Of a DNA stretch of 64,000 nucleotides, positions 8,672 to 17,398 are shown piece by piece. The DNA lies in contig NZ_CP071615.1 in NCBI RefSeq assembly GCF_017357245.1, forward strand, positions 62,001 to 126,000. The letters run 5' to 3'. The notes beneath the pieces are model-generated. The model saw only the letters and a list, made by a program, of their open reading frames with translations. It ran no database searches and was not told the origin of the DNA. This stretch comes from Rhizobium bangladeshense (GTDB lineage Bacteria; Pseudomonadota; Alphaproteobacteria; Rhizobiales; Rhizobiaceae). The translations under genes were made by a program, and so were the position numbers. Every line of letters begins with the position of its first letter. The first letter of the stretch is position 1.

Positions 8672-10306
8672 ATGAAAAATTCGAGTTCAGTCACTTCGAC
8701 AGCATTCACCCCGCTCCGAAATAAGGTGTTCCGTTCAATCTGGACGGCCACACAAATCGCAAACCTCGGATGGCTCATTCAGACTACAGCAATCAGCTGG
8801 CTGATGGCTACGACCTCCGCTTCCGATGTGATGGTCGCGCTAGTGCCGGCCTCTTCCACTCTACCGGCGTTCCTCCTGTCAATCCTCGCAGGAGCTATTG
8901 CCGACAGTTTCAGCCGACGTTGCGTAATGCTCATCGGCCATTACTTGATCGCCTTTTCTTCGCTGATGCTGGCCATATCCGTTGCACTGGGATGCATCAG
9001 TCCTTGGCTGATATTAGCGCTAGGCTTCCTGGCGGGATGCGGTTTCGCGGTGAATGATCCCGCTTGGCACGCCTCTGTAGGCGACATCCTGGAGAAGCGT
9101 GACGTTCCGGCGGCGGTCACACTGATGTCGGTTGGGTATAACATTGTTCGAGCGGCAGGGCCGGCAATTGGGGGGCCAATTCTTGCTTTCTTGGGACCCC
9201 TTACCGCATTCGTGTTAGCGGCTCTCAGCGACTTAGTGCCGCTTGCTGCTGTATCGCGCTCAAAATGGCACGTGAACTCTTCCTCGCTGCCGTCTGAGCG
9301 TGTTCTAACAGCCATTCAAGATGGGCTGCGCTTTACCGCAATGTCGATCCAAATCAGAGCGGCGATTGCACGCGGCACGTTGTTCGGCTTTGCAGGCATT
9401 TCGATTCTCGCTCTGCTGCCTCTGATCGTCCGCAATCATTTCGCCGGAGGTCCTATCACTTATGGCGCCCTCTTGACTGCGTTTGGCATAGGCGCGTTCA
9501 GCGCCGGGCTTGCCGCCGGCCATCTCAGGCGCCTTCTATCCCAGACCCGTCTCATCGCTATCGCATCCGTCGCCTGTGCCGTATGCTGTTTAGTCCTACC
9601 CTTGACGTCCTCGATCTGGTGCGCGGCCCTTGCATTGGCTGTCGGTGGTGCAGGTTGGCTCCTCACTTGGACCGGAGTAGACATTTCAGTACAATTATCG
9701 AGCCCGAGATGGGTCGTCGGCCGCACGCTGTCAATCTATTATGCCCTTTCTTCCGGCGGGATGGCGGTAGGCAGTTGCGTCTGGGGCGCCATCGCCCAGA
9801 ATTTCGCACTGACGACCGCTTTCCTAGCCGCCGCCATGGTATTACTTCTCACTGCAGGGGTCGCATTCCTGCTGCCGATAAAATTGTGGGAAGAAATGGA
9901 TCATGAGGTCTCTTCGTTTGTAGCGCCGCCGCTCGCACTCGACCTCCAGCCGAGAAGCGGGCCCATCGTGGTCAAGGTCGACTACGTCATAGGAGAGCGG
10001 CATGTCGACACGTTTCTCGAATGCATGCGCGAGCAGCGGCGCATTCAAAGCCGAGCGGGGGCACGGAACTGGACTCTCCAACGAAACCTACAGATCCCTG
10101 CGCTATGGACAGAGGCGTTTAAAACGCCGACATGGACTGATTATCTACGTCTAAACCACAGACTAACGGCAGCAGACAAGGAATTGCGCGATCGCCTGAC
10201 TGCACTGCACGGCGGCGGCCGTCCTCCCGAGGCAGTCCTCTCGATTGAAAGAGCAACAGGGTCGGTTAACAGCTGCAGCCAACCAATCCGGTCTTCGCGT
10301 CCGTAA
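8672..10306 (+). CDS. MFS_3-family exporter with C-terminal ABM-like domain (copy 1)
   Basis: This 544-residue membrane protein belongs to the MFS_3 (transmembrane secretion effector) group. The N-terminal pattern PLRNKVFRSIWTATQIANLG, the first helices, and the loop GAIADSFSRR mark the fold; about ten to twelve membrane segments span residues 20-410. A soluble C-terminal domain (about 430-535, starting LDLQPRSGPIVVKVDYVI) resembles the ferredoxin-like ABM tail seen in this group. I chose the ATG at 8672 because paralogues at 59462 and 62038 start at the matching place; a longer frame to 8477 has no support. MFS_3 proteins often export siderophores or other small metabolites. The gene is 239 bases after the ATP-grasp gene and is probably read from the same NifA-type promoter. 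Confidence 0.9.
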   Translation: MKNSSSVTSTAFTPLRNKVFRSIWTATQIANLGWLIQTTAISWLMATTSASDVMVALVPASSTLPAFLLSILAGAIADSFSRRCVMLIGHYLIAFSSLMLAISVALGCISPWLILALGFLAGCGFAVNDPAWHASVGDILEKRDVPAAVTLMSVGYNIVRAAGPAIGGPILAFLGPLTAFVLAALSDLVPLAAVSRSKWHVNSSSLPSERVLTAIQDGLRFTAMSIQIRAAIARGTLFGFAGISILALLPLIVRNHFAGGPITYGALLTAFGIGAFSAGLAAGHLRRLLSQTRLIAIASVACAVCCLVLPLTSSIWCAALALAVGGAGWLLTWTGVDISVQLSSPRWVVGRTLSIYYALSSGGMAVGSCVWGAIAQNFALTTAFLAAAMVLLLTAGVAFLLPIKLWEEMDHEVSSFVAPPLALDLQPRSGPIVVKVDYVIGERHVDTFLECMREQRRIQSRAGARNWTLQRNLQIPALWTEAFKTPTWTDYLRLNHRLTAADKELRDRLTALHGGGRPPEAVLSIERATGSVNSCSQPIRSSRP

Positions 10307-10642
10307 CGATCTAACCTAAAGATGAGTTGCCGATTGATGACCTGCAATGTCTGCGACCGGTCCGCGAGAGGCGACAGCCAGCTTCTCCTCGTTTTGCAGC
10401 GCAGTCGAATGCCGGATTGCAAATCCTCCCCGACTGCCGTCAGCAAGTCTTCACTACGACGTTTGCTTTCCCGATCGAGTTCGCATTTAAGCAATTGCAA
10501 GGGGAAAACGTCCGTACGCAAAGGAGGACGGAAGGAGAGCTGGGCGATATAGTCGCTGTTCAAGGGCCGGCCTTCTGAAGTGAAGCACCAATTATCTGCG
10601 CTATTTGCCGCTGCGCTTGGCCCGACCACGCACGACCGCCCG
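10307..10642. other. Intergenic region between convergent genes
   Basis: The MFS gene and the methyltransferase gene converge here. I see no supported gene, and no clear terminator hairpin could be picked by eye. Confidence 0.4.
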
Positions 10643-11368
10643 CTACACCGCTGGCTTGCCGACGCTGGATATGCGCATCGATTCGCTGCGAGAAAAACTC
10701 ATACGACAGCATAGGAAGATCTGTTCCTCAGGCGGCACATCGACAGCGGCGGCATAGGCGTAGGAGGTTTCCTCCACTATTTGGAAGCCCGCCGTTCCGA
10801 TGACCGCCCGCAGATCTTCGCGCAGGTAGCCTGAGACTCGGATGTTGTTTCCGAGGAAGGGGATTGAGAAATCGTCGACATCGGCCTCTACCATGGACAG
10901 GGCGAACAAGCCACCAGGGACCAGCAGATTTCGAATCGTCATTAGTGCAAGAGGAATCTCTGCACGCGGCAACATTAGCAGCGAGAAGAAGGCTGTGACA
11001 GCGTCGAACTGGCCTAGGTCCCGCGGGCCACCTGGTCGCAAGTCAGCAATGTCCAGCTGGTGGAATGTCGCGCCAGGGACATACTCCCGCGCGAGCTTCA
11101 CCATCCCGCCCGACAGGTCGATGCCCACAACCTCTAATCCGGAGGCCGCTAACTGAAGCGCCGTTGGCACTCCGGTACCGCAGCCCAGATCCAGAACCCG
11201 AGAACCGGCCGGCAATGACTTGATCAGCCAATCACCCGCCGAGACTTGACCCTGTTTGTGTGGAAAGGTCTCATTATAGCGAGCGCCGATGGCATCAAAG
11301 GCTTCTGCCTGACCCTCGCGGTTGAGCTGAAGGCTGTTGTAGCCGCCCGCGCTGTATCGATTGTTCAT
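10643..11368 (-). CDS. Class I SAM-dependent methyltransferase
   Basis: This 241-residue protein has a class I methyltransferase fold. Motif I is VLDLGCGTG at about residues 58-66, followed by the acidic loop VVGIDLSGGMVKLA and by the DAVTAFFSLLMLP segment of motif IV. The N terminus (EAFDAIGARYNETFP) is like UbiE/MenG and small-molecule methyltransferases. It is cytoplasmic and its acceptor is unknown. The last 15 or so residues (SESMRISSVGKPAV) look less conserved. It is convergent with the MFS gene and stands alone, so a role in tailoring the product of the neighbouring ligase is only a guess. Confidence 0.85.
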   Translation of the reverse strand: MNNRYSAGGYNSLQLNREGQAEAFDAIGARYNETFPHKQGQVSAGDWLIKSLPAGSRVLDLGCGTGVPTALQLAASGLEVVGIDLSGGMVKLAREYVPGATFHQLDIADLRPGGPRDLGQFDAVTAFFSLLMLPRAEIPLALMTIRNLLVPGGLFALSMVEADVDDFSIPFLGNNIRVSGYLREDLRAVIGTAGFQIVEETSYAYAAAVDVPPEEQIFLCCRMSFSRSESMRISSVGKPAV

Positions 11369-11981
11369 GTGAATTAACCTTCCACAGAACGATTTGGATC
11401 GTATTACCGGCAGACATCAGAGAAATCAAGTGTTCAGACCGAAATCTGATCCCTGCGTGACCAGCACAGTAGATGCTACGTAAGGAAAGTCCGCTATGCC
11501 CCGCATGCGGCGGCGTGGATCGCCTGGCACATCGGGTTGATAACGCCGGCCGCGAGGACACTGCCACGGTTGTCATCCCGGTCAGGGCTCGTGACCTTGA
11601 TTTAGCCGGCCCGGCCATCTCCAACTGACCGTGACAGTGCGATTCCAGGATCGTTACTGTGAAGCAGCTGTCCACATTTGGCTTGTTGCTGCCACTGATC
11701 ATAGCACGTATTGAAGACAAGCTTCGGCGGGTAGAGCGCCTCCTGCGCGGCGGTGTTCACGCCACTGACAACGACCGCTTCCTGCCTTCGGTAGAAAAAG
11801 CCAGCAGAGGTCGTGAATTCAGGCGCACCAATGTCTTTTCCGAGGGAAGGCCAAAACAGCGGGGTCTGGGCTCCCGTTGCGATGATGGATGCCTCGAAGG
11901 AGGTGGAATATGTCGTACACCAAAGTGGTGACTACATTTTCTCGGCAGTTCTCCACATTCGTTGTGATGATGAGTTGGCCG
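11369..11981. other. Gene-poor stretch, no supported gene
   Basis: Short frames on both strands lack recognisable motifs. The methyltransferase promoter should lie just right of 11368. The stretch precedes a capA remnant and may be decayed DNA of the same lost gene, but I cannot align it. Confidence 0.35.
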
Positions 11982-12213
11982 CACGAGAGTGTTGTCGCAG
12001 TGAATAGGTACGAGGACAATCAATTCGCTGAAGTGCGATTATTTTCTATCCAAGTCGGCCATTCAAAAGGCCTTGCAATCTCGCCCTCCGGCGGCTTGCT
12101 CACGGACAGCAAGGAGGGGCGACTCCGCAACCAGTCCGGGACCGCGAGAGATACATGGCTCCAAAAAGACTATCGAGGACGACGTTGTCTCCCTAAGATC
12201 GAAGCGTAGAGCG
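11982..12213 (+). pseudogene. C-terminal remnant of a CapA-like gene
   Basis: The frame reads HESVVAVNRYEDNQFAEVRL and then FSIQVGHSKGLA, which lines up with the C-terminal region of the two intact CapA-like proteins of this window (YESVIAKSLYNENRLAEIRL and FPIDLGHSKRFANRG at 45661-47070). A shift of frame near 12150 is needed to reach a segment like KKTIEDDVVSLR that matches TKIAIENGVGVVR. The N-terminal three quarters are missing. It shows that a third copy of this gene family once existed next to the ligase/exporter pair. Confidence 0.7.
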
Positions 12214-12369
12214 AGAATGGCCGAGGTATCGCTCGCAACGTCTGGGGTGGTGCACACGGAATAGATTTCCTCCTTGCGTGAACGCCACTCATCGCCGGTA
12301 ACAGCCACATAAGACCAGCGGGGCCGGCAAAGTTCCATAAATCAACGATATGCCTGCCGAACGTGTAGC

Positions 12370-13300
12370 GGCTATTTAGTAATGCGACAGTTGGGCCAGT
12401 TAGAGATGCGACAGTCTCGCCTCTCGACGCACTGGTCAAAGCCAACGTTGGGAGCAAGGATGACGACCTTCAGCCTGGTCGAGACCATGAGCGGTCGGAG
12501 TCGTCATGTCCTTTATGATCACCATGTCGCAGAAAGAGTTGCATCGCCTCGAAGTCATCCAGAAGATCCGTGACGAACGCCTGAACGTTGTCCAGGCCGC
12601 CGAGTTGCTGGATCTCAGTCGAAGTCAGGTCCATCGGTTGTTGCAGGCCTATGCCCGTTTCGGTGAAGCCGGTCTGGCTTCGAAGAAGCGATCACGACCG
12701 AGCAATCGACGCCACAGCGAGGATTTTCCAATGCGGCGCTGGATCTGATCCGCGAACGGTATCTGGATTTCGGTCCGACGCTGGCGCGCGAGAAGCTGAT
12801 CGAGTTGCACCGGATCTCTGTTGCCAAGGAGACGCTGCGGCAATGGATGACCGAGGCCGGCATCTGGATCTCGCGTCGCGAGCGCAAGAAGCGGGTTTTC
12901 CAACCACGCGGCCGGCGCGATTGTTTCGGCGAGCTCGTCCAGATCGATGGATCGCATCACTGGTGGTTGTCTAATCGCATTCCATCCGTCAAGCTGGTTT
13001 GCGCATTCAGCCGCCCTGCCGGCTTGCGGGACAGGCAACCCGGCTGACCTGATTGGATGGATCGGAGCAGGGTTGTCTCCGCGGTCGACAAATGTCGCCG
13101 CACAATGGTTTTCGCAGGTGGGATCTTCCTAATGTTCGAGGCGCAGCCTCAACGAGCTGCAGCCACCAGATCTGATCTTGCAACCCGGACCAGCCGCTCA
13201 GATCGGGGCTGGTCGGCGTGCCGTGTGGCAGCCGCAAGTGACATTTCAACCTTGCGCAACCGCGGACATTTCAACTTGAATGCCACCGATGTTGTAGCAG
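12370..13300 (+). mobile_element. Degenerate ISNCY-type insertion sequence
   Basis: Pieces of a transposase related to the intact 459-residue enzymes at 47294 and 50086 are visible: an N-terminal helix-turn-helix part at 12515-12748 (LEVIQKIRDERLNVVQAAEL, then a frame break) and a central part at 12805-12970 (ISVAKETLRQWMTEAGIWIS, GELVQIDGSHHWW). The rest of the catalytic domain is deleted. Flanking bases at 12375-12420 and 13235-13290 resemble the ends of the intact elements. The piece at 13299-13325 matches the left inverted repeat of the IS30 element at 48904. Confidence 0.75.
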
Positions 13301-13611
13301 CTACCTTCTATTTCCAAGTGCGACATGCCAGTATTTTCAATGGCTTCACGCAAAACCCCGAGCATCAGGGCGGGCCATTCTGCAGCGGATCCAGGAAGAT
13401 ATATGGGACCGAGATCTTTATCGGCGAGGATGTCTGCGTCAAAACATTCAAGCGAAGCTCGAGAAATCCCGAAAGTACTTAGGGCTCGGGTGGCAATCTG
13501 GCTGCGACGGCCGCTCAGCTACCGACCGATGGTGCGAAGCACTGCGCTTACAGAAGCTATACCGTGACAAAAGGTATTATTTGCCGATATGCGTTTCATG
13601 ACATCGCGCAC
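13301..13611. other. IS-derived and unassigned sequence
   Basis: After an IS30-type end at 13299-13325 the DNA resembles the IS30 leader for a few bases, then becomes unrecognisable. I see no supported gene. Confidence 0.4.
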
Positions 13612-14568
13612 TTATGAATAGGTACGCTCCTTAAACGGCGTTGACGCAATCATCTCCCGAACCGCTGTAAGAAACGCGGATTCAGCTGGGTTAAGGCTTC
13701 TGCGGGGATTCACCACAACATGAATATCTATTTGGGGCAGTTCATCCCATGGCGGTAACTGCCAAAGAAGTCCCGCATCAACGTCTCGGCGTGCAATGTG
13801 AACGGGAAGGGCGCCGATACCCAACCCGTTCACAATCATACGCCGGACCTCCGGCAGGTTTGCTGAAACACCATGTGGCTCCGATTGCAAGTTGACCCGC
13901 TCGCGCAACTGACGCACTAGATAAAGAGGGCCATTTTCGATTTCGGTCTGGAACGAAACCGAGGGCTGACCCGATAAGGCCTCGGGGGTAATATCCTTAC
14001 GGCCGAAGAGTGGATGCCTCGGTCCGCAGAACAAGCCAAAAAACTCCCGAAAGAGAACGCTGCTTTCCATCAGCGGACCGCCCTCGCGCATCAGGCACAA
14101 GCCCAATGTAGTCTGGTTCTGCCTTACCCGGCTGAGAACCTCGGCACTGTCAGTGATTGCTATCGAATAGGTTACCTTGGGAAACGCACTGTTGAATTGG
14201 GCCAGCACCTCGTCGAAATGAGGGCAGATCACGTGGCTCGTCATCGCGATAGCAATGTGCCCAGTGACTATGGTTTCAGCCGCAGCCATCAACCCAGGAA
14301 GGCGTAAAACCGCCCCAAAAAGCAAGCAGCATTCCCGATAGAGCGTCTCGCCCGCCGGCGTCAGACCAAAATGTCCGGGTCGTCGATCTAGAAGTCTCTT
14401 CGCGAGGGTATCTTCTAGCCGCTTCAGGGCACTTGAAACCGTAGGCTGGCTTAGCGTCAAGAATTCCGCCGCGCGCGTAATACCACCCTTTTCCACGACC
14501 ACCGTGAAGGTGCGCAGCAGATTCCAGTCGAGCCGCCAAATGAATCGCTCTTCGTATGGACGCATCAT
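13612..14568 (-). CDS. LysR-family transcriptional regulator
   Basis: This 318-residue regulator has the LysR winged helix at about residues 10-70 (DWNLLRTFTVVVEKGGITRA, AAEFLTLSQPTVSSALKRLE) and a substrate-binding co-inducer domain after residue 90. It is transcribed divergently from the CoA-transferase operon, the classic arrangement for a LysR protein controlling its neighbour in response to a pathway intermediate. I prefer the ATG at 14568 (or 14565); a TTG at 14580 is also in frame. A perfect inverted repeat at 14570-14591 lies directly upstream of the start, so it probably also controls itself. The inducer is unknown. Confidence 0.92.
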   Translation of the reverse strand: MMRPYEERFIWRLDWNLLRTFTVVVEKGGITRAAEFLTLSQPTVSSALKRLEDTLAKRLLDRRPGHFGLTPAGETLYRECCLLFGAVLRLPGLMAAAETIVTGHIAIAMTSHVICPHFDEVLAQFNSAFPKVTYSIAITDSAEVLSRVRQNQTTLGLCLMREGGPLMESSVLFREFFGLFCGPRHPLFGRKDITPEALSGQPSVSFQTEIENGPLYLVRQLRERVNLQSEPHGVSANLPEVRRMIVNGLGIGALPVHIARRDVDAGLLWQLPPWDELPQIDIHVVVNPRRSLNPAESAFLTAVREMIASTPFKERTYS

Positions 14569-14569
14569 A

Positions 14570-14591
14570 AATTCCGTCAATGATCGGAATT
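14570..14591. promoter_or_regulatory. Inverted repeat, candidate LysR operator
   Basis: AATTCCG and CGGAATT form a perfect seven-base inverted repeat around an eight-base spacer. It sits between the divergent LysR and CoA-transferase genes, immediately upstream of the regulator start, where an autoregulatory LysR site is usual. No binding data exist here. Confidence 0.55.
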
Positions 14592-14734
14592 ATGGATATC
14601 TGTTTGCACTATGGCGCGCAAGTAGAGATGGTCGGGCTAAGAGAGCCCAATTGGCAAGAAGGGCAAATCCCGCGTCGGGTGCGCCCTCTTCGGCAAACGG
14701 ACGTCGATAACGACGGGGCAAAATTAGAGAAATC

Positions 14735-15472
14735 GTGACGGAGCGAGAACGCTCTGCGCTCATTAAGACTGGATATTTTGTGCCACTTCCCGACAAACGC
14801 AGTGAAATTGCGGAGGCAGTCTCCCAAATTGCCGACGGTGCCTCGGTCATGCTTGGCGGCTTTGGTGTGCCCGGAACGCCGTTCTGTCTGATTCGTGAAC
14901 TGGTCAGGCGAGGCCCTCGCAATCTGACTGTAATCAAGAATGACGCCAATGAAGCCGGCATGGGCGTCGATTGGCTCCTTGAAAATGGCCAAGTGGCGAA
15001 GTTGGTCACCAGCCACATCGGTCTCAACCCGACGGCCATGCGAATGATGAATGAGGGCGAGATAGAGGTGGAGTTCGTCCCGCAGGGGATTTTAGCCGAA
15101 CGCATCCGCGTGGCTGGAGCCGGAATGATGGGTTTCGTCTCCGATATAGGTCTAGGTACAGCTGTTGCAGAGGGCAAACAGCGGGTCGAGATAGCCGGCA
15201 AAACGGGCATCGTGGAGACTGCGTTGAGGGCAGACTTCGCGCTTATCCACGCCAACAAGGCCGACGCTTTCGGTAACCTCACGTTTTCAGCAACTGCGCA
15301 AAACTTCAATCCGCTAATGGCCATGGCAGCTGGTAGAACGATCGTGGAGGCCGAGGCCATCGTTCCATTCGGCGCCCTTGGCCCGGATAGCATCCATCTG
15401 ACCGGAGCCTTTGTCGACGCGGTGGTTGAACTCAACGAATTGCCGGAGATTTATGGTGTCGTCAAACGCTAA
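14735..15472 (+). CDS. 3-oxoacid CoA-transferase, alpha subunit
   Basis: This 245-residue protein is the A subunit of a two-subunit CoA-transferase of the succinyl-CoA:3-oxoacid / acetoacetate type. The glycine-rich CoA loop GGFGVPGTP is at residues 41-49, and TSHIGLNPTAMRMMNEGEIE and EFVPQGILAERIRVAGAG are typical of the family. It begins with GTG at 14735; no better ATG is in frame. It heads an operon with the beta subunit, an M20 hydrolase and a thiolase, so it likely activates an acyl or 3-oxo acid to the CoA ester in the cytoplasm for thiolytic cleavage. The exact acid (acetoacetate, 3-oxoadipate or another) cannot be read from sequence. Confidence 0.92.
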   Translation: MTERERSALIKTGYFVPLPDKRSEIAEAVSQIADGASVMLGGFGVPGTPFCLIRELVRRGPRNLTVIKNDANEAGMGVDWLLENGQVAKLVTSHIGLNPTAMRMMNEGEIEVEFVPQGILAERIRVAGAGMMGFVSDIGLGTAVAEGKQRVEIAGKTGIVETALRADFALIHANKADAFGNLTFSATAQNFNPLMAMAAGRTIVEAEAIVPFGALGPDSIHLTGAFVDAVVELNELPEIYGVVKR

Positions 15473-15981
15473 AGCGCGAATGTTGAAGCGCGCCGCCGCA
15501 GATATTTCAAGCGGCATGACTGTCAATCTGGGCATTGGCCTGCCGACCGAGGTTCTGCAATATGTATCGCCTGGCACCCCTGTCTGCCTGCATTCGGAAA
15601 ACGGCATCGCGGGGGTTGGCCCAGTCTTGTGTCCAGAGAACGCCGACCGCAATTTGATCGATGCGGGTGGCGCCTATGTCTCGATCATACCCGGCACCGC
15701 ATTTTTTAACAGTGCGGTAAGTTTCGCCATCGTCCGATCTGGGCGGCTAGACCTGAGCCTCCTCGGAGCCTTTCAGGTGGCGGCAAACGGCGATCTGGCG
15801 AACTGGAAGATACCCGGCAAATTCTCGCCAGGGATGGGGGGGGCGATAGAACTGGCACAGAAAGCTCGTCGGGTGGGGGTTGTCATGATGCACACCGACA
15901 GCAAGGGCAATCCGAAGATCCTTAGCCAATGCAATTTGCCGCTCACGGCCGCGGGTCGCGTGAACCGGATCTACACCGATA
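15403..15981. repeat. Inverted near-identical tract, arm 1 (CoA-transferase)
   Basis: This tract, covering the end of the alpha and most of the beta CoA-transferase gene, is repeated inverted at 22055-22626. By eye the arms differ only in a G run (eight here, nine in the other arm). Homology continues on one side but drops to the level of ordinary paralogues. Confidence 0.85.
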
Positions 15982-16112
15982 TGGCGGTCTTCGACGTCGC
16001 CGCCGACGGTTTGTACCTTCGCGAGATCGCTGCTGGTACCAGTATTGCCGCACTAGAGGCCGTCACCGGCACGGCCTTCCATGTTCCAAATCAAGATTTG
16101 CCGAGGTTTTAA
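15453..16112 (+). CDS. 3-oxoacid CoA-transferase, beta subunit
   Basis: This 219-residue B subunit carries the catalytic glutamate in the SENG signature at residues 48-51 (Glu 49), which forms the glutamyl-CoA intermediate in this family, and the GAFQV and GKFSPGMGGA loops. I chose the ATG at 15453, preceded by GCCGGAG at 15442-15448 and overlapping the alpha gene by 20 bases, which implies translational coupling. The next gene starts directly after its stop codon. Codons around 15836-15843 include a run of eight G that is intact here but has nine G in the decayed copy at 21918-22577. Confidence 0.93.
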   Translation: MVSSNAKARMLKRAAADISSGMTVNLGIGLPTEVLQYVSPGTPVCLHSENGIAGVGPVLCPENADRNLIDAGGAYVSIIPGTAFFNSAVSFAIVRSGRLDLSLLGAFQVAANGDLANWKIPGKFSPGMGGAIELAQKARRVGVVMMHTDSKGNPKILSQCNLPLTAAGRVNRIYTDMAVFDVAADGLYLREIAAGTSIAALEAVTGTAFHVPNQDLPRF

Positions 16113-17396
16113 ATGGACAGGACGACTATCCTCCATGCCGTCGATTCGGTCTTCGAGAGTGAACTGGAATTTTTAGCCGAACTGGTGCGCCAAACTTCGA
16201 CCCGAGGCCAAGAACAATCGGCACAGGATATTGTTGCCACAGATTTGTCTGATCGCGGCTTTGACGTCGATCGCTGGGAAATCGACGTGAATGACATATC
16301 AAACCTGCCCGGCTTCTCACCAGTCATAGGCAATTACGAGGATGCTGTGAACGTGGTGGGTAGCCTGCGTAGCCGAACCCGTAGCGGACGCAGCCTGATC
16401 CTCAACGGCCATATCGACGTCGTGCCCACCGGGCCACTAGATATGTGGAACCGCCCGCCCTTCGATCCTTACATCGATGGCGACTGGATGTACGGCCGCG
16501 GCGCGGGTGACATGAAAGCCGGATTGGCCTCGAATCTCTTTGCAATCGAGGCGTTGAAGCATCTCGGCCTGCGCCCTGCCGCCGACGTGTTCTTTCAGTC
16601 CGTTGTCGAGGAAGAATGTACTGGAAACGGTGCGCTCGCCTGCCTGCAGCGTGGCTATCGCGCCGATGCGGCGTTTCTCCCCGAGCCGTTTGCCGAAAAG
16701 CTCGTGTCCTCACAAGTTGGTGTTATCTGGTTTCAAGTGCACTTGAGGGGTTTGCCGACCCATGTCGCTTATGCCGGTTCTGGCGCAAACGCTATCGAAG
16801 CGGCTATCCCGTTGTTTGAGGCGCTGCACCGGCTGGAGCGGCAGATGAATGCAATGGAATGCCGCCATCACGACTATGTCGGCCACAGCCATGCTCTCAA
16901 CCTCAACATCGGCAAGATCGAGGGCGGCGACTGGGCCAGCTCCGTCCCTGCGTGGTGTGTTTTCGATGCGCGCATAGGGGTATTTCCAGGACATGCCGTT
17001 GAAGATGTGCGCCTAATGATCGAAGAGACCATTTCCGATGCGGCTCGAAACCATCCCTTGTTGGCAAGAAACCGACCGGAAATTGTTTATAGCGGCTTTG
17101 CGGCCGAAGGTTATTCTTTCAGGGACGACAAGAGTGAGGTAGCGCACGCAGCGCTGGCAACATTGGACCGTGCTCACGGCCTTGTCTCCGGCACGCCGTT
17201 GGAGTGCGAGGCCATTACCGCGACGACGGATGCCCGCTTCTTCGGTCTCTACGCAAACACGCCCGCGCTGGTCTATGGACCGCGCGCCGAAGCGATCCAT
17301 GGCTTCAACGAGTGTGTTGATCTGGCCTCGGTCCGCCGCGTGACCCAAGTGACCGCCTTATTCATTGCCGACTGGTGCGGCCTGGAGAAAGTGTAA
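16113..17396 (+). CDS. M20-family amidohydrolase (ArgE/DapE/carboxypeptidase G2 type)
   Basis: This 427-residue metalloenzyme has the M20 zinc ligands and catalytic residues: LNGHIDVVP with His 100 and Asp 102, GRGAGDMKAG with Asp 133, and EEECTGNG with Glu 167/168. The dimerisation domain lies between about 210 and 320. M20 enzymes remove an acyl group or residue from an N-acyl amino acid or dipeptide in the cytoplasm. Its start codon follows the TAA of the beta subunit with no gap, and the thiolase gene starts three bases after its stop. In this operon it may free an amino acid from an N-acylated substrate whose acyl part then goes to the CoA-transferase and thiolase; that is inference. Confidence 0.92.
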   Translation: MDRTTILHAVDSVFESELEFLAELVRQTSTRGQEQSAQDIVATDLSDRGFDVDRWEIDVNDISNLPGFSPVIGNYEDAVNVVGSLRSRTRSGRSLILNGHIDVVPTGPLDMWNRPPFDPYIDGDWMYGRGAGDMKAGLASNLFAIEALKHLGLRPAADVFFQSVVEEECTGNGALACLQRGYRADAAFLPEPFAEKLVSSQVGVIWFQVHLRGLPTHVAYAGSGANAIEAAIPLFEALHRLERQMNAMECRHHDYVGHSHALNLNIGKIEGGDWASSVPAWCVFDARIGVFPGHAVEDVRLMIEETISDAARNHPLLARNRPEIVYSGFAAEGYSFRDDKSEVAHAALATLDRAHGLVSGTPLECEAITATTDARFFGLYANTPALVYGPRAEAIHGFNECVDLASVRRVTQVTALFIADWCGLEKV

Positions 17397-17398
17397 CC

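Noticed and set aside
10141..10629. Minus-strand frame of 162 codons under the end of MFS_3 copy 1
   Set aside because: It is a shadow of the exporter gene and has no family features.
11526..11545. TGGCACA followed by GTTGA near 11528
   Set aside because: The -12 GC is missing and no gene follows in the right orientation.
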